Shown: positions 8,205 through 17,893, counted from the stretch's first letter. The stretch: 37,868 nt of DNA from Lachnospiraceae bacterium (GCA_022799175.1 JAAWNY010000001.1:68999-106866); one strand, 5' to 3'. Notes: generated by a model from the letters alone, not told the origin. Program-made: numbers and translations.

Positions 8205-10757
8205 ATGAAGAATAAAACCATACGATTTTTACAAATCAGCCTCATTCTTGTGTCGGTTCTTTGCGTTGGTATTTTTTCGTTCCTTGCAGTATACATGAAT
8301 TACAAGAGTTCCGATACTATCAGCGAAGTAGGAAACATTTATATGTCTGGTATGAACGAGAGGATTGTGCTGCATTTTAAAACAACGATAGAAATGCGGC
8401 TATCCCATGTGGAAGATTTAGAACGTTTGCTTTCCTCTGAAAAAAATACAGACAATAAAAAACTGCGAGACGAGCTGATTTATTATGCACAGGCGAGAGG
8501 ATTTGGGTATCTGGGGTTGTATTCTCAGGACGGAGATTTTGAGATGCTCTACGGGAACGAGTTGAAAGTAGTAGATTCGGAACCGTTTCTGCAATCTCTA
8601 AAAAATAATCAAAAAAAAGTGGCGGTAGGTGAGGATGCTCAGGGAAATCGAGTAGTATTGATGGGAATTCCGGTTGCTTGCCCAATGGAAGATAACGAAG
8701 AGGGCATAGCAGTAGTGGTGGCGCTTCCTGTGGAATATATCAGTGAGATGCTATCTTTGAACGGAGAGGAATCTCTGGTATATTCCCATATTATCCGCCG
8801 GGATGGCAGTTTTGTTATTCGGAGTGCAGATGCCTTTCGAAACAGCTATTTTGATCGGATTCGAGGACTTCTCGAAGATGATCCGGAAGAGGCAGAGCGG
8901 CTGATTCAGGAATTGATTGCCGCTATGGACAAGAATGAGGATTATTCAGCAGTGATCCATCTTTCTCAGGAACGACGCCATTTATACTGTACAAAATTAC
9001 CTTATTCGGAATGGTTTTTGGTTACGGTTATGCCTTTTGGCGAGCTGGACAAGGTAGTCAACAGGCTAGGAATTCAGTGGGAAGTCATGGGACTCGGTGG
9101 ATGTGCGATTATCTTGATTGCTTTGTTGGCAGTTTTCTTCCGCTATTATCAACTGACCCGGCAACAGATCCGGGAGTTGGAGGAGGCAAGGCAAGAAGCG
9201 CTTTTTGCGAATAAAGCAAAAAGTGAGTTTCTTTCCAATATGAGTCATGATATCCGTACACCGATGAATGCGATTGTGGGAATGACAGCAATCGCAATCG
9301 CAAATCAGGATAATGCGCAACAGGTACAGAACTGTTTGCGGAAGATTGCTTTATCCAGTAAGCATTTGCTTGGGCTTATCAATGATGTGCTTGATATGTC
9401 CAAGATTGAGAGCGGGAAGATGACGCTTAACATGGATCAAGTTTCTCTTCGGGAGGTTATGGACAGTATTGTAAGTATTGTGCAGCCTCAGGTAAAGGCA
9501 AAACAACAGAAATTTGATGTATTGATCCATGATATTCATACAGAAAATGTATATTGTGACAGCGTACGACTCAATCAGATTTTGTTGAATTTGTTGTCAA
9601 ATGCTATCAAATTCACTCCAGAAGGGGGAAACATCCATGTAGCCATGCAAGAAGAGGAATCTCCCAAAGGAGAAGACTATGTGCGGATTCATCTGTGGGT
9701 GAAAGATAGCGGGATTGGTATGACATCAGAGTTTAAGGAAAAGATATTTGAATCCTTTACCAGAGAGGACAGCGCCCGTGTACGGAAGACAGAGGGAACC
9801 GGTCTCGGAATGACGATTACCAAGTATATCATTGATACTATGGGGGGGACAATCGAGGTAGAGAGTGAACTTGGCAAGGGAAGCGAATTTCATATCACAT
9901 TGGATATGGAGAAGGCAGAGATTCAGGAAGCAGAAATGATTTTACCTCAGTGGAACATGCTAGTGGTAGATGATGATCGGCAGCTTTGCGAGAGCACCGT
10001 GACCGCATTGAAGGCTATTGGGATTGATGCAGAATGGACTTTGGATGGTGAGAGCGCCATTCGAAAAGTGGAAGAAAGTCATGAACGCCATCAGGATTAT
10101 CAGATTATTCTTCTGGATTGGAAGCTGCCAGGGATTGATGGTATCGAGACTGCGCGACGGATACGCAAACATATGGGGGATCAGGTCCCGATTCTATTGA
10201 TTTCAGCTTATGACTGGAGTGAGATTGAGGATCAGGCGCGGGATGCCGGTGTCAGCGGCTTTATCGGCAAGCCTTTATTCAAGTCTACTTTGTATCACGG
10301 ACTCAAATCTTTTGCGGGACATATTGAGCAAATCCAGGAAGAGACAGAGGAAGAAACTAGCTTCAAGAATATGAAGATTTTGCTGGCAGAGGATAATGAT
10401 TTGAACTGGGAAATTGCAGAAGAGCTCTTGTCAGAGATGGGGATGGAGTTGGAACGCGCCGAGAATGGACAAATCTGTATTGAAATGTTTGAACAATCGC
10501 CAATAGGGTATTATGATGCGGTGCTGATGGATCTCCGGATGCCAGTGATGACCGGTTATGAAGCAGCGTGGGGGATTCGAAATCTTGATCGGCAGGATGC
10601 GGATATTCCGATTATTGCCATGACTGCAGATGCTTTTTCAGAGGATATTAAAAGGTGTCTGGACTGTGGAATGAATGCCCATGTAGCCAAGCCGATAGAT
10701 GTGCAGGAAATATGCCGGCTGTTGGAGAAATTTGTTCATAGGAAAATTGTTGAGTAA
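8205..10757 (+). CDS. Membrane hybrid histidine kinase with two receiver domains
   Basis: Sensor kinase of 850 residues. Two membrane helices (about 9-31 and 294-315) enclose an extracytoplasmic sensor region of about 260 residues that looks Cache-like, though the fold is inferred. Next come a short coiled coil, a HisKA domain with H348 in SNMSHDIRTPMN, and an HATPase domain (N-box LNLLSNAIKF 461-470, G1 DSGIGM 501-506, G2 GTGLGM 531-536). Two receivers follow: REC1 with D638 (LLDWKLPG) and REC2 with D776 (LMDLRMP), each with its lysine (K689, K829). The ATG at 8205 is chosen because CAGGGGG precedes it at good spacing. An in-frame ATG at 8184 has poor spacing. The signal sensed is unknown. 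Confidence 0.92.
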   Translation: MKNKTIRFLQISLILVSVLCVGIFSFLAVYMNYKSSDTISEVGNIYMSGMNERIVLHFKTTIEMRLSHVEDLERLLSSEKNTDNKKLRDELIYYAQARGFGYLGLYSQDGDFEMLYGNELKVVDSEPFLQSLKNNQKKVAVGEDAQGNRVVLMGIPVACPMEDNEEGIAVVVALPVEYISEMLSLNGEESLVYSHIIRRDGSFVIRSADAFRNSYFDRIRGLLEDDPEEAERLIQELIAAMDKNEDYSAVIHLSQERRHLYCTKLPYSEWFLVTVMPFGELDKVVNRLGIQWEVMGLGGCAIILIALLAVFFRYYQLTRQQIRELEEARQEALFANKAKSEFLSNMSHDIRTPMNAIVGMTAIAIANQDNAQQVQNCLRKIALSSKHLLGLINDVLDMSKIESGKMTLNMDQVSLREVMDSIVSIVQPQVKAKQQKFDVLIHDIHTENVYCDSVRLNQILLNLLSNAIKFTPEGGNIHVAMQEEESPKGEDYVRIHLWVKDSGIGMTSEFKEKIFESFTREDSARVRKTEGTGLGMTITKYIIDTMGGTIEVESELGKGSEFHITLDMEKAEIQEAEMILPQWNMLVVDDDRQLCESTVTALKAIGIDAEWTLDGESAIRKVEESHERHQDYQIILLDWKLPGIDGIETARRIRKHMGDQVPILLISAYDWSEIEDQARDAGVSGFIGKPLFKSTLYHGLKSFAGHIEQIQEETEEETSFKNMKILLAEDNDLNWEIAEELLSEMGMELERAENGQICIEMFEQSPIGYYDAVLMDLRMPVMTGYEAAWGIRNLDRQDADIPIIAMTADAFSEDIKRCLDCGMNAHVAKPIDVQEICRLLEKFVHRKIVE

Positions 10758-10796
10758 TTGGTATCGCCCTCAGTGGATGGGAATAATAATCACATA

Positions 10797-11501
10797 ATGA
10801 AGATGACATACAAATTTATCCCGAAAAAGATCATAAAAATAACAAAAAGATTGCTGGCAGGAGGTCTGGCACTGGCAACAGCAGGAGTGTTTTGTTTGTT
10901 GGCAGGGAATATCTATGTGAAAAGAAGCAGTATGAATAGAATTTTTGCAGATAATGAGAAGCCGGAAATACCTCAAATCGATTGTATCTTGATATTAGGG
11001 TGCGGATTGCGCCCAGATGGAGAACCGACGCAAATGCTGAAGGATCGTCTGGATATGGGGATTGCCCTTTATCAGTCGGGAATGGCACCCAAAATATTAG
11101 TGAGCGGGGATCATGGTCGGATACAGTACGATGAAGTAAACCGAATGAAGCAATATGCCATGGATGCAGGAGTGCCTTCTCAGGATATTTTTATGGATCA
11201 TGCAGGATTTTCCACTTATGAGAGTATGTACCGGGCTAGAGACGTGTTTCAGGTGAAGCGTGCGATTGTGGTAACGCAGGAATATCACCTGTACAGAGCG
11301 CTCTATGATGGAAAGCAACTGGGATTAGAGGTGTGGGGAGTTCCAGCAAAAAAGATACGATATGGGGGCCAGAAAAGGCGGGATGTGAGAGAAGTTCTAG
11401 CCAGAAATAAGGATATTCTGTATTGTCTGTTCCAGCCAGAGCCAAAGTATTTGGGAGAAGCGATTCCCGTTAGTGGAAATGGGGATTTGACGAATGATTA
11501 A
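10797..11501 (+). CDS. SanA/YdcF-like DUF218 membrane-anchored protein
   Basis: A 234-residue protein with an N-terminal membrane helix (about 19-40) and a DUF218 domain (ILILGCG about 65-70, VSGDHGR, conserved YHLYRA). The family includes E. coli SanA, linked to envelope barrier function and vancomycin exclusion; its biochemical activity is unsettled. An open frame reaches a TTG at 10758 directly after the kinase stop, but the ATGs at 10797 and 10803 are likelier. No strong Shine-Dalgarno sequence is seen. It is probably the last gene of the signalling operon, ending at the terminator at 11579-11617. Confidence 0.82.
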   Translation: MKMTYKFIPKKIIKITKRLLAGGLALATAGVFCLLAGNIYVKRSSMNRIFADNEKPEIPQIDCILILGCGLRPDGEPTQMLKDRLDMGIALYQSGMAPKILVSGDHGRIQYDEVNRMKQYAMDAGVPSQDIFMDHAGFSTYESMYRARDVFQVKRAIVVTQEYHLYRALYDGKQLGLEVWGVPAKKIRYGGQKRRDVREVLARNKDILYCLFQPEPKYLGEAIPVSGNGDLTND

Positions 11502-11520
11502 AGAAGAGTAAATTTAGGTA

Positions 11521-11549
11521 TTGATCTTTTCCGTAAGGCTCGATATAAT
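11521..11549 (+). promoter_or_regulatory. Sigma-A promoter upstream of a terminator and yitT-like gene
   Basis: TTGATC (11521-11526), a 17-bp spacer, then TATAAT (11544-11549). Transcription would start near 11556 and meet the terminator at 11579-11617 within about 60 nt. Confidence 0.75.
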
Positions 11550-11578
11550 AAAAAATGTATTAGGCAAATGCCTCGATC

Positions 11579-11617
11579 CACGTCTGTCAGGGAAAATCTC
11601 TGACAGACGTGTTTTTT
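11579..11617 (+). terminator. Strong terminator or attenuator
   Basis: Perfect 12-bp stem, CACGTCTGTCAG (11579-11590) with CTGACAGACGTG (11600-11611), extendable by three inner pairs to a triloop, then TTTTTT. It can end the sanA-like transcript. Because it lies after the 11521 promoter and before the yitT-like gene, it could also be an attenuator or the end of a small RNA. Confidence 0.88.
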
Positions 11618-11742
11618 GTTTCACAGGAGAGTTGATTCTATAAAACAAAAATGCTCTGCTTTGGATTGTTCTGTGACAAAGAGGAAAGATGCCTTGAATG
11701 CCTTTTTATTGTATACCATGAAAAGACAGGAGGAAAACTTAG

Positions 11743-12612
11743 ATGAACGAAAAACGGAAATGGCTTCAGATATTGGTTATGTTGATTCTGGTAGTAACAG
11801 GAAATGTACTTTATGCACTAACAGTAAAGTTATTTTTGATTCCGGCAGGATTGGTGACAGGAGGAACAACCGGGATTGCGTTGGCGATAAATCAGTGGTT
11901 GGGAATGCCGATCTCTCTGTTTGTATTGATCTTTAATGTGACTATGCTAATTTTTGGATATCTGTTGCTGGGAAAGACATTTGCCATTACTACTATCATT
12001 AGTACGTTTACTTATCCGGCGGCATTGGAATTGTTTGAGTGGTTTTTGGGTGAGCAGATAGTCACTAAGGACATTTTACTTTGTACATTGTTTTCTGGGT
12101 TAGGGATCGGGCTTTCCTTAGGCATTGTGATTCGCGCCGGCGCATCTACTGGTGGAATGGATATTCCTCCGCTGGTTTTGAACCGATATTTCCGGATTCC
12201 GGTTTCCATCAGTCTTTATGTGTTTGATTTTTGTATTCTTCTGGCACAATCTTTCTGGAGTACGCCAGAAAAGATTCTTTATGGAATCCTGTTAGTATTG
12301 ACATATACGATAGTATTGGATAAGTTGATGCTCATGGGAACTGTACGGACAGAAGTGAAGGTAGTTACCCGTTATCCAGAGAAGGTACGGGATGCCATTT
12401 TACAGAAGTTGGATCGCGGTGTAACATTATTCTATGGGGAAGGCGGTTATCTGCATCAGAAAACCCAAGTGATTTTCAGTATTATTTCTAATCGGGAGCT
12501 TCCACAGGCAGAAAAACTGATCCGCTCCATAGATCCGGAAAGCTTTTTGGTAGTCAGTCGCGTTAGCGAAGTGCGGGGCCGAGGATTCTCTATGAGTAAA
12601 AAATATCAATAA
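11743..12612 (+). CDS. YitT family membrane protein (DUF2179)
   Basis: A 289-residue protein with five or six hydrophobic helices in the first 200 residues (motifs GLVTGGTTGIAL and RAGASTGGMDI) and a soluble C-terminal DUF2179 domain (about 205-289, including FYGEGGY and the end RGRGFSM). This is the usual YitT architecture; transport function and substrate are not established for the family. The start at 11743 has AGGAGG about 10 nt upstream. The C-terminus is convergent with the Hsp70 gene, the stops being about 15 nt apart. Confidence 0.9.
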   Translation: MNEKRKWLQILVMLILVVTGNVLYALTVKLFLIPAGLVTGGTTGIALAINQWLGMPISLFVLIFNVTMLIFGYLLLGKTFAITTIISTFTYPAALELFEWFLGEQIVTKDILLCTLFSGLGIGLSLGIVIRAGASTGGMDIPPLVLNRYFRIPVSISLYVFDFCILLAQSFWSTPEKILYGILLVLTYTIVLDKLMLMGTVRTEVKVVTRYPEKVRDAILQKLDRGVTLFYGEGGYLHQKTQVIFSIISNRELPQAEKLIRSIDPESFLVVSRVSEVRGRGFSMSKKYQ

Positions 12613-12638
12613 AAAAGAGGAGCCAGTTACGGCTCCTC
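12611..12638 (-). terminator. Terminator of the hscC-like gene
   Basis: Perfect 8-bp stem, GAGGAGCC (12617-12624) with GGCTCCTC (12631-12638), and a 6-nt loop. Read on the minus strand it is followed by TTTTTT. It overlaps the last codons and stop of the Hsp70 gene. There is no T-run on the plus side. Confidence 0.85.
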
Positions 12639-14318
12639 CATCATTTCCAGAAACTCTTTAAAAGCTTCTTTTGCTTCTTCAATAATGCCCGGATCATAGG
12701 TGTTCAACGCTTTTTCAAACTTACGGATGGCAGTTTCTACCAGCAGCCGATCTTCTCCCAGACTTTCTTCATAAACGCGTTCTCCTCTCAGAAGAAGGTA
12801 TTTGTTCTCCTCTCGATCTCTGGGATGAATTTTTAAATAGGAGAGGGTTTTTAAGCGCTCTTCAATCTCTTCTGGGGTCATATCTACATCCCGGCCAAAG
12901 AAGACTTTTTTCATTACATTTTGGGTGGAGACTACTTTGACCTCCACTTCCAACAGGGAGTTGATATCATAGGTGTAGGTAACATCCACAGCTTCTTGTC
13001 CGGCTTTGGCAGCAGGAATATCGATCAATAATTCGCCCAGAGGAAGATTATTGGCGGCAAAACGGCTTTCGCCCTGGAGGACGTTGACTCGAATCTTATC
13101 TTGATTATCACGAACCGTGTAGAGACGCTCTGTTCGGCTAGCCGGTATCACAGTATTACGCTCAATAATGGGACAAAAGACCCCGTTTTCGTAGCGGTTT
13201 TCCGCCCATTCACGAACAACTTCTGTGCCCAGAGTGAAAGGACAGACATCCGTCAAAATGACCTCTTTAATAGCGTCTTTACGCTCTTTCATAGCGCCTT
13301 GAATAGCAGCTCCCAAAGCAACTGCTTCATCCGGATTAATGTTGGTATCCGGCAGCATTTTAAAAAGTTTGCTTACAAAGCGGCGAACGATAGGACTTTT
13401 CGTGGCGCCTCCTACCAGCACAACTTTATCGATATCGGACAAACGTACATGAGCATCCGCCAGGCTACGTTTCACCGGTTTGCGAATCCGTTCTAAAAGT
13501 TCATTGCAGGCATCTTCGTATTTGGTCAGGTCGATTTCCAGCTCATAAGTTTCCTCATTGATACGGCAGCGCATGGCAGATACACGCTTATCTGAAAAAC
13601 CTAGCTTACATTGTTCTGCCTGTTTATGGATATGACGCAATGTTTTTTCATTAAGCGACAGACGATCCAATTGGGGATATTTATCAAAAAACATATTTTC
13701 CAGTATTGAGGTAAAGTCTTCTCCACCCAAGAAGTTGTCTCCAGCTACGGCGCGCACCTCTAAAATCGTATCAAAAAGTTCCAAAATGGAAACATCAAAG
13801 GTACCGCCTCCTAAGTCAAATACTAGAAAACGAGCAGAATCCGGATTTTGATAGAGGCCATAGGCAATAGCGGCAGCGGTGGGTTCGCTGATAATCCGTT
13901 CCACCTTTAAACCGGCCATCTCACCGGCTCTTTTGGTTGCTTTGCGGCGCTGATCGTTAAAATAGGCAGGAACACTAATAACGGCTTCTGTTACTTCTTC
14001 CCCCAAATAATTTTCGGCATCTTCTTTGAGAACGCGCAATACCAGGGCAGATAATTCCTCTGCCAGAAAAGTTTTGTGAAGCAGCTGGAACTGCTTTTTG
14101 CTGCCCATATCCCGCTTAAATACGGCGGCGGCGCTGCCTGGATACAAAAGGCTGCGCTCTACTGCCGATTCTCCCACATAAACCTGTTCTTCCTCGTCAA
14201 TACTGACGACAGAAGGAGTCAGATGTTTGCCGAGCCGGTTAGGGATGATCTTCGGCCCGTCTTCCGTAAAATAGGCCACCAGGCTGTTGGTGGTTCCAAG
14301 ATCAATTCCAATAATCAT
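12627..14318 (-). CDS. hscC: HscC-type Hsp70 chaperone
   Basis: An ATP-dependent Hsp70 of 563 residues, shorter than DnaK (about 610-640) and near E. coli HscC (about 556). The nucleotide-binding domain shows GIDLGTTNS (4-12), FDLGGGTFDVS and VLVGGATKSP. HscC-like signatures recalled from the family are FKRDMGS, AGDNFLGGEDFT, ILTDVCPF, PIIERNTVIP and LKIHPRD. The C-terminal helical lid is short. The ATG at 14318 follows AGAAAGG. It sits 28 nt after the J-domain/TPR gene, probably in one operon, so that protein is the likely co-chaperone. It lies away from any dnaK-grpE-dnaJ cluster, supporting a specialised rather than general role. Confidence 0.9.
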   Translation of the reverse strand: MIIGIDLGTTNSLVAYFTEDGPKIIPNRLGKHLTPSVVSIDEEEQVYVGESAVERSLLYPGSAAAVFKRDMGSKKQFQLLHKTFLAEELSALVLRVLKEDAENYLGEEVTEAVISVPAYFNDQRRKATKRAGEMAGLKVERIISEPTAAAIAYGLYQNPDSARFLVFDLGGGTFDVSILELFDTILEVRAVAGDNFLGGEDFTSILENMFFDKYPQLDRLSLNEKTLRHIHKQAEQCKLGFSDKRVSAMRCRINEETYELEIDLTKYEDACNELLERIRKPVKRSLADAHVRLSDIDKVVLVGGATKSPIVRRFVSKLFKMLPDTNINPDEAVALGAAIQGAMKERKDAIKEVILTDVCPFTLGTEVVREWAENRYENGVFCPIIERNTVIPASRTERLYTVRDNQDKIRVNVLQGESRFAANNLPLGELLIDIPAAKAGQEAVDVTYTYDINSLLEVEVKVVSTQNVMKKVFFGRDVDMTPEEIEERLKTLSYLKIHPRDREENKYLLLRGERVYEESLGEDRLLVETAIRKFEKALNTYDPGIIEEAKEAFKEFLEMMEEP

Positions 14319-14346
14319 AATTTACCTTTCTAAATCGAAGTCAGTC

Positions 14347-17300
14347 TTATCTGTTTTTTTTCAGTTGTTGTTGTAGATGAGTCAAAGTCGCTCGGGCAGT
14401 GATGCTGTGAGGATTTGCCTCTAAGGTTTTTTCGTAATAGGCGATTGCTTGTGGGTAGTCTTCGATAGCCTCATAATACATGGCTAGATACAGATAACTT
14501 TCGAAGCATACCTGATGGCGGCATTGCCGACATCGCAGACATTCATTCATTTGATGAAAATAGCTTAATCCTTTTTCTGTTTCTCCCAGACAGATATAAA
14601 TCCAAGCTTGTCGCATCAGCCGGGCCGGACGATAGGGACGGTAATTTAAATATATTTCTTCCGAAGCCCATTTGGTGCGGGAAAAATGATCCAGGGATCG
14701 TTGTGCATGTAACTTGGCGTCTTTAAAACGCCGCATGCGAAAACAGAGAGAGGCCAGTTCCCATTCCAGCTCATGCAATTCATCCGGATCTGTTTCAATA
14801 GCCAGAGCTTTTAAGTAGCAAGACTCTGCTTTTTTGAAGTCCAACAGTTGATCCTTATAGTAAGAGGCAAGATCGCTGTAGCGGTCCGCTTTTTGTTCTT
14901 TTTTGGCCGTCTGGACCCCTTTTTTGTAAGTTCGTAGCGCCAATGTGGTATGTCCCTGAAGATACTGTACATCACCAATTCGGGCATAGTAAGATTTATT
15001 TTCTGGATCTTTATCAAAATATTTGATTGCCTGTTTATAATCTCCTAAATAGCGATATAAGAATCCCAGTTCTTTAAAAATGCTTTTGTCATCTGGTTCA
15101 TTTTCCAGATTTTTCTTGTAGCATTCAATCGCTTTTTGGTAATCGCCAAGAGCCTCATAACAGTCAGCCAGATTGCCATAGGGCAACTGACTTTTTTTGT
15201 CGCCAAGGTAATCCAAAGCCTGCTCAAAATAGGAGATGGCTTTCTGATAGTCCCCCAAACGTTCATAGCAGCAACCAATATTATTATAGATGACCCATTC
15301 GTCAGGACCATATTTCAGAGCCTCCTCAAAATCGCGGATGGCTTCTTCGATATCCATGTTGTGCATGTAGAACAGACCACGATGAACGAGATCATGGCAA
15401 GAGGGACGAGCTTCAATCTGCCGATCCATATAAGCGATTGCTTTTTTAAAATCTTCTGGATTATTTTCATCCTGGTAGCGTTCTTTGTAGAAATCGGCAA
15501 GCTTTTCGCAAGCTTCGCGATGTACTTGCTTATATTTTAGGGCTTCTTCGAAGCATTCCACGGCTAGCATTTTCATGCCCAAAGCCTCTTGACACAGACC
15601 GCTGTTGTAGTGGAGGACGGCAGAATCTTCATATTGTTGCCGGGCAGCTCCATAATCTGTTAAAGCAGCTTTGTATTTACCATGATCCAGATGGATATGG
15701 CCACGAATCATCCGATATTGCATACGGTCAGGATTTTGTTCGATAGCAGTGTTTAGGTGAGTAAGCGCATCGTCCAAATCATTATTGTCCCAATGAAGAA
15801 GCCCGATCTCATATTCAATCTCAGACAAATCTTCAATGTCAGTATCTGGATTTTCGTGTTCCGAAAGAAGTTCGGCGGCAATGGGGAAAATTTTCTCTCG
15901 ATCTTCCCGATTCTCAGCCAGATTGCGTAAAATCTTTATTTCATAAAGCCGCAGGCAAGGACTGAATTCTACCTGATTCTCCCGGGCTCGCTCCAACACG
16001 CCTTTGGCGTCATTAAATTGATCGTGATAGAAAAATACTTGGGCAGCCAGCAAATATGGTTTGTAATGGCCGGCAAATATGTTGATGGCATTATAATAAT
16101 CATCGACAACCTGCTGGCCTTTGCGCAGCTCGTAGGCGGCTTCTTGCCGTTGCACATACGCCGGATAATAACCTTCATCCTCATGAATGACCTGATCGCA
16201 GGCATCCATACAGCGCTCATACTCTTTATACTGGTAGAACAAATATGCCCGATATTGCATGGCGGCAAGTTTATCCCGGGGATTTTTGGCTGTGGAGACA
16301 GCAGTCTCTACATAGGTAAGTGCCTGTTGGGAATCTTTTAATTCATGATAACATCCGCTCAAAAGATGGCATGCTTGAAACTCGCGAGAAATGCGTTTGC
16401 GGTTTTCTTCAGAACCATCATCTTGCGTTTGGCGGATCAGCTCCAACCAACGGAGTAAATGAGGAAGTGCATCTTCATAGCGATCAATCCGATAAAGAAG
16501 CCGGCCATAAAGATTCTCAAAGGAATATTCGGTATCATCATCAAACGGAAAATTCTCTAATAGTTTGACGGCATCTTCTGGGCGTTCATTTTGGAACAGA
16601 CACCAACCTAGCTCAATCGTGTCATTGTTTCGTGTGGATGCATCCGTGGAGGGATCGGCAAGGGAATCTTGGTATTCTGCAATGAGTGCATCATTGGTAA
16701 AGCTCATCAGGTTAAGGACTTCTTCGTCTTGTCCATCCATATCGAGAAGCTGCAACATGAGTTCCTTGGCTTCATGAAATGTTTTTTTATCAATATGATA
16801 ACGGACCATTCCCAGTTTGGCCATATAGTGAGTGGGAAGGCGGTCCAGAAGCTGTTGCCAAAGTTTGGATGCCTCTTCTTTTTCTTCCAGCGCCCAGTAG
16901 GCATAAGCGCAATAAAGGAGGCTATAATCATCGGAATCAGGAGTAGCAATTAAGCGCTTGACCAGCAACTGGACGCTATTCGCCAACAGATCATGTAAGC
17001 CGCTATTCTCACTTTCTGAGAATAAGAGGCTGTCTGGAGTGGCAGTACCGGTGAGCTTTACTGCGCAGAGAGCTCCTTCCGCCTTTATACGGGCGTTTTC
17101 CTCTGGATTATCTGGCTGAGCTAATTTGTTTTTGCGAAAAGTTTCCAGGGCATCGGTAAGAATCCGTAATCGTTCTGTATCCTCATAGGGATGATAAAGG
17201 GAAAAGGCAGCCAGGTCGTCAAGCTTAATGCTACAGCCTTCGATCTGTCGTCGGCTAATTTGCCGCCGAATATCCAGGTAGTTGCGAATGTAACCATCGG

Positions 17301-17844
17301 CATTCATATTTTCTGGATCGAGAACCTGAAACAAGGTGAAATCAATCGCTTCCGGATTCTCTATGTAATAGAGAACATAATTCATAAAATTATCCGGGAA
17401 CTGTTGCTTTAGGTTTTCCTGGTCCTCTATAATCTGAAAAGTGCGATCCAATAGTTGCCAGATTGTCTGTGGCAGATAAATGTGATCCATCAAATAAACC
17501 ATAAGCGCTTCCCGCGTTTGCAAAGAAGTATCCAAATCTTCACAGAGAGGATCGGATAACAATTCTTCCCATGGTTCTATTTGCTGGCGCTGACGGATAT
17601 CAAGATAGACCTGATTAACACGATCGATCCAGAGTTCAATATCCGTTTTTTCTTTTTGTTCTTCCTCTTTGGGACGGCGGACGTAGGCGATGGCACCTTC
17701 GTAAGCTTCCCGGAGACGCTTGAAACCTTCTGAGTCGTCTTCCGGGTTTGTGGTTTTTAATAAATTGAGATAAGCGGTCTTGATAGCCGTCTCGTCGGAA
17801 GTCTCGGGAATTCCGAGAATGTGGAAAATAATAGCTGGTTCCAT
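14347..17844 (-). CDS. Large J-domain-like protein with TPR repeats
   Basis: A 1165-residue cytoplasmic protein. Residues 1-55 resemble a J-domain (FHILGIPETSDETAIKTAY, then FKRLREAYE), but the catalytic HPD tripeptide reads NPE (33-35). A helical middle region is followed, from about residue 290, by many TPR-like repeats (for example ALGDYQKAIECYKKNLENEP). Near the C-terminus is a Cys cluster C1102/C1105/C1108/C1113 that could bind metal. The ATG at 17844 is preferred over 17874 because GAGGAG lies 9 nt upstream and the predicted promoter leaves only about 13 nt before 17874. It is likely a dedicated partner or scaffold for the HscC-type Hsp70. Clients are unknown. Confidence 0.85.
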   Translation of the reverse strand: MEPAIIFHILGIPETSDETAIKTAYLNLLKTTNPEDDSEGFKRLREAYEGAIAYVRRPKEEEQKEKTDIELWIDRVNQVYLDIRQRQQIEPWEELLSDPLCEDLDTSLQTREALMVYLMDHIYLPQTIWQLLDRTFQIIEDQENLKQQFPDNFMNYVLYYIENPEAIDFTLFQVLDPENMNADGYIRNYLDIRRQISRRQIEGCSIKLDDLAAFSLYHPYEDTERLRILTDALETFRKNKLAQPDNPEENARIKAEGALCAVKLTGTATPDSLLFSESENSGLHDLLANSVQLLVKRLIATPDSDDYSLLYCAYAYWALEEKEEASKLWQQLLDRLPTHYMAKLGMVRYHIDKKTFHEAKELMLQLLDMDGQDEEVLNLMSFTNDALIAEYQDSLADPSTDASTRNNDTIELGWCLFQNERPEDAVKLLENFPFDDDTEYSFENLYGRLLYRIDRYEDALPHLLRWLELIRQTQDDGSEENRKRISREFQACHLLSGCYHELKDSQQALTYVETAVSTAKNPRDKLAAMQYRAYLFYQYKEYERCMDACDQVIHEDEGYYPAYVQRQEAAYELRKGQQVVDDYYNAINIFAGHYKPYLLAAQVFFYHDQFNDAKGVLERARENQVEFSPCLRLYEIKILRNLAENREDREKIFPIAAELLSEHENPDTDIEDLSEIEYEIGLLHWDNNDLDDALTHLNTAIEQNPDRMQYRMIRGHIHLDHGKYKAALTDYGAARQQYEDSAVLHYNSGLCQEALGMKMLAVECFEEALKYKQVHREACEKLADFYKERYQDENNPEDFKKAIAYMDRQIEARPSCHDLVHRGLFYMHNMDIEEAIRDFEEALKYGPDEWVIYNNIGCCYERLGDYQKAISYFEQALDYLGDKKSQLPYGNLADCYEALGDYQKAIECYKKNLENEPDDKSIFKELGFLYRYLGDYKQAIKYFDKDPENKSYYARIGDVQYLQGHTTLALRTYKKGVQTAKKEQKADRYSDLASYYKDQLLDFKKAESCYLKALAIETDPDELHELEWELASLCFRMRRFKDAKLHAQRSLDHFSRTKWASEEIYLNYRPYRPARLMRQAWIYICLGETEKGLSYFHQMNECLRCRQCRHQVCFESYLYLAMYYEAIEDYPQAIAYYEKTLEANPHSITARATLTHLQQQLKKNR

Positions 17845-17893
17845 AATTGAATGCTCCTCGTCTGTTTTTACCATGAAGGTTTCCTGAAAATAT

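Noticed and set aside
11616..11936. Open frame of 106 codons overlapping the start of the YitT gene
   Set aside because: It is out of frame with the YitT protein, begins inside the terminator T-run, and has no ribosome binding site.
15136..15540. Plus-strand open frame of 134 codons opposite the TPR protein
   Set aside because: It is antisense to the repeat region. Its Ile/Phe-rich translation mirrors the TPR repeats and is not a gene.
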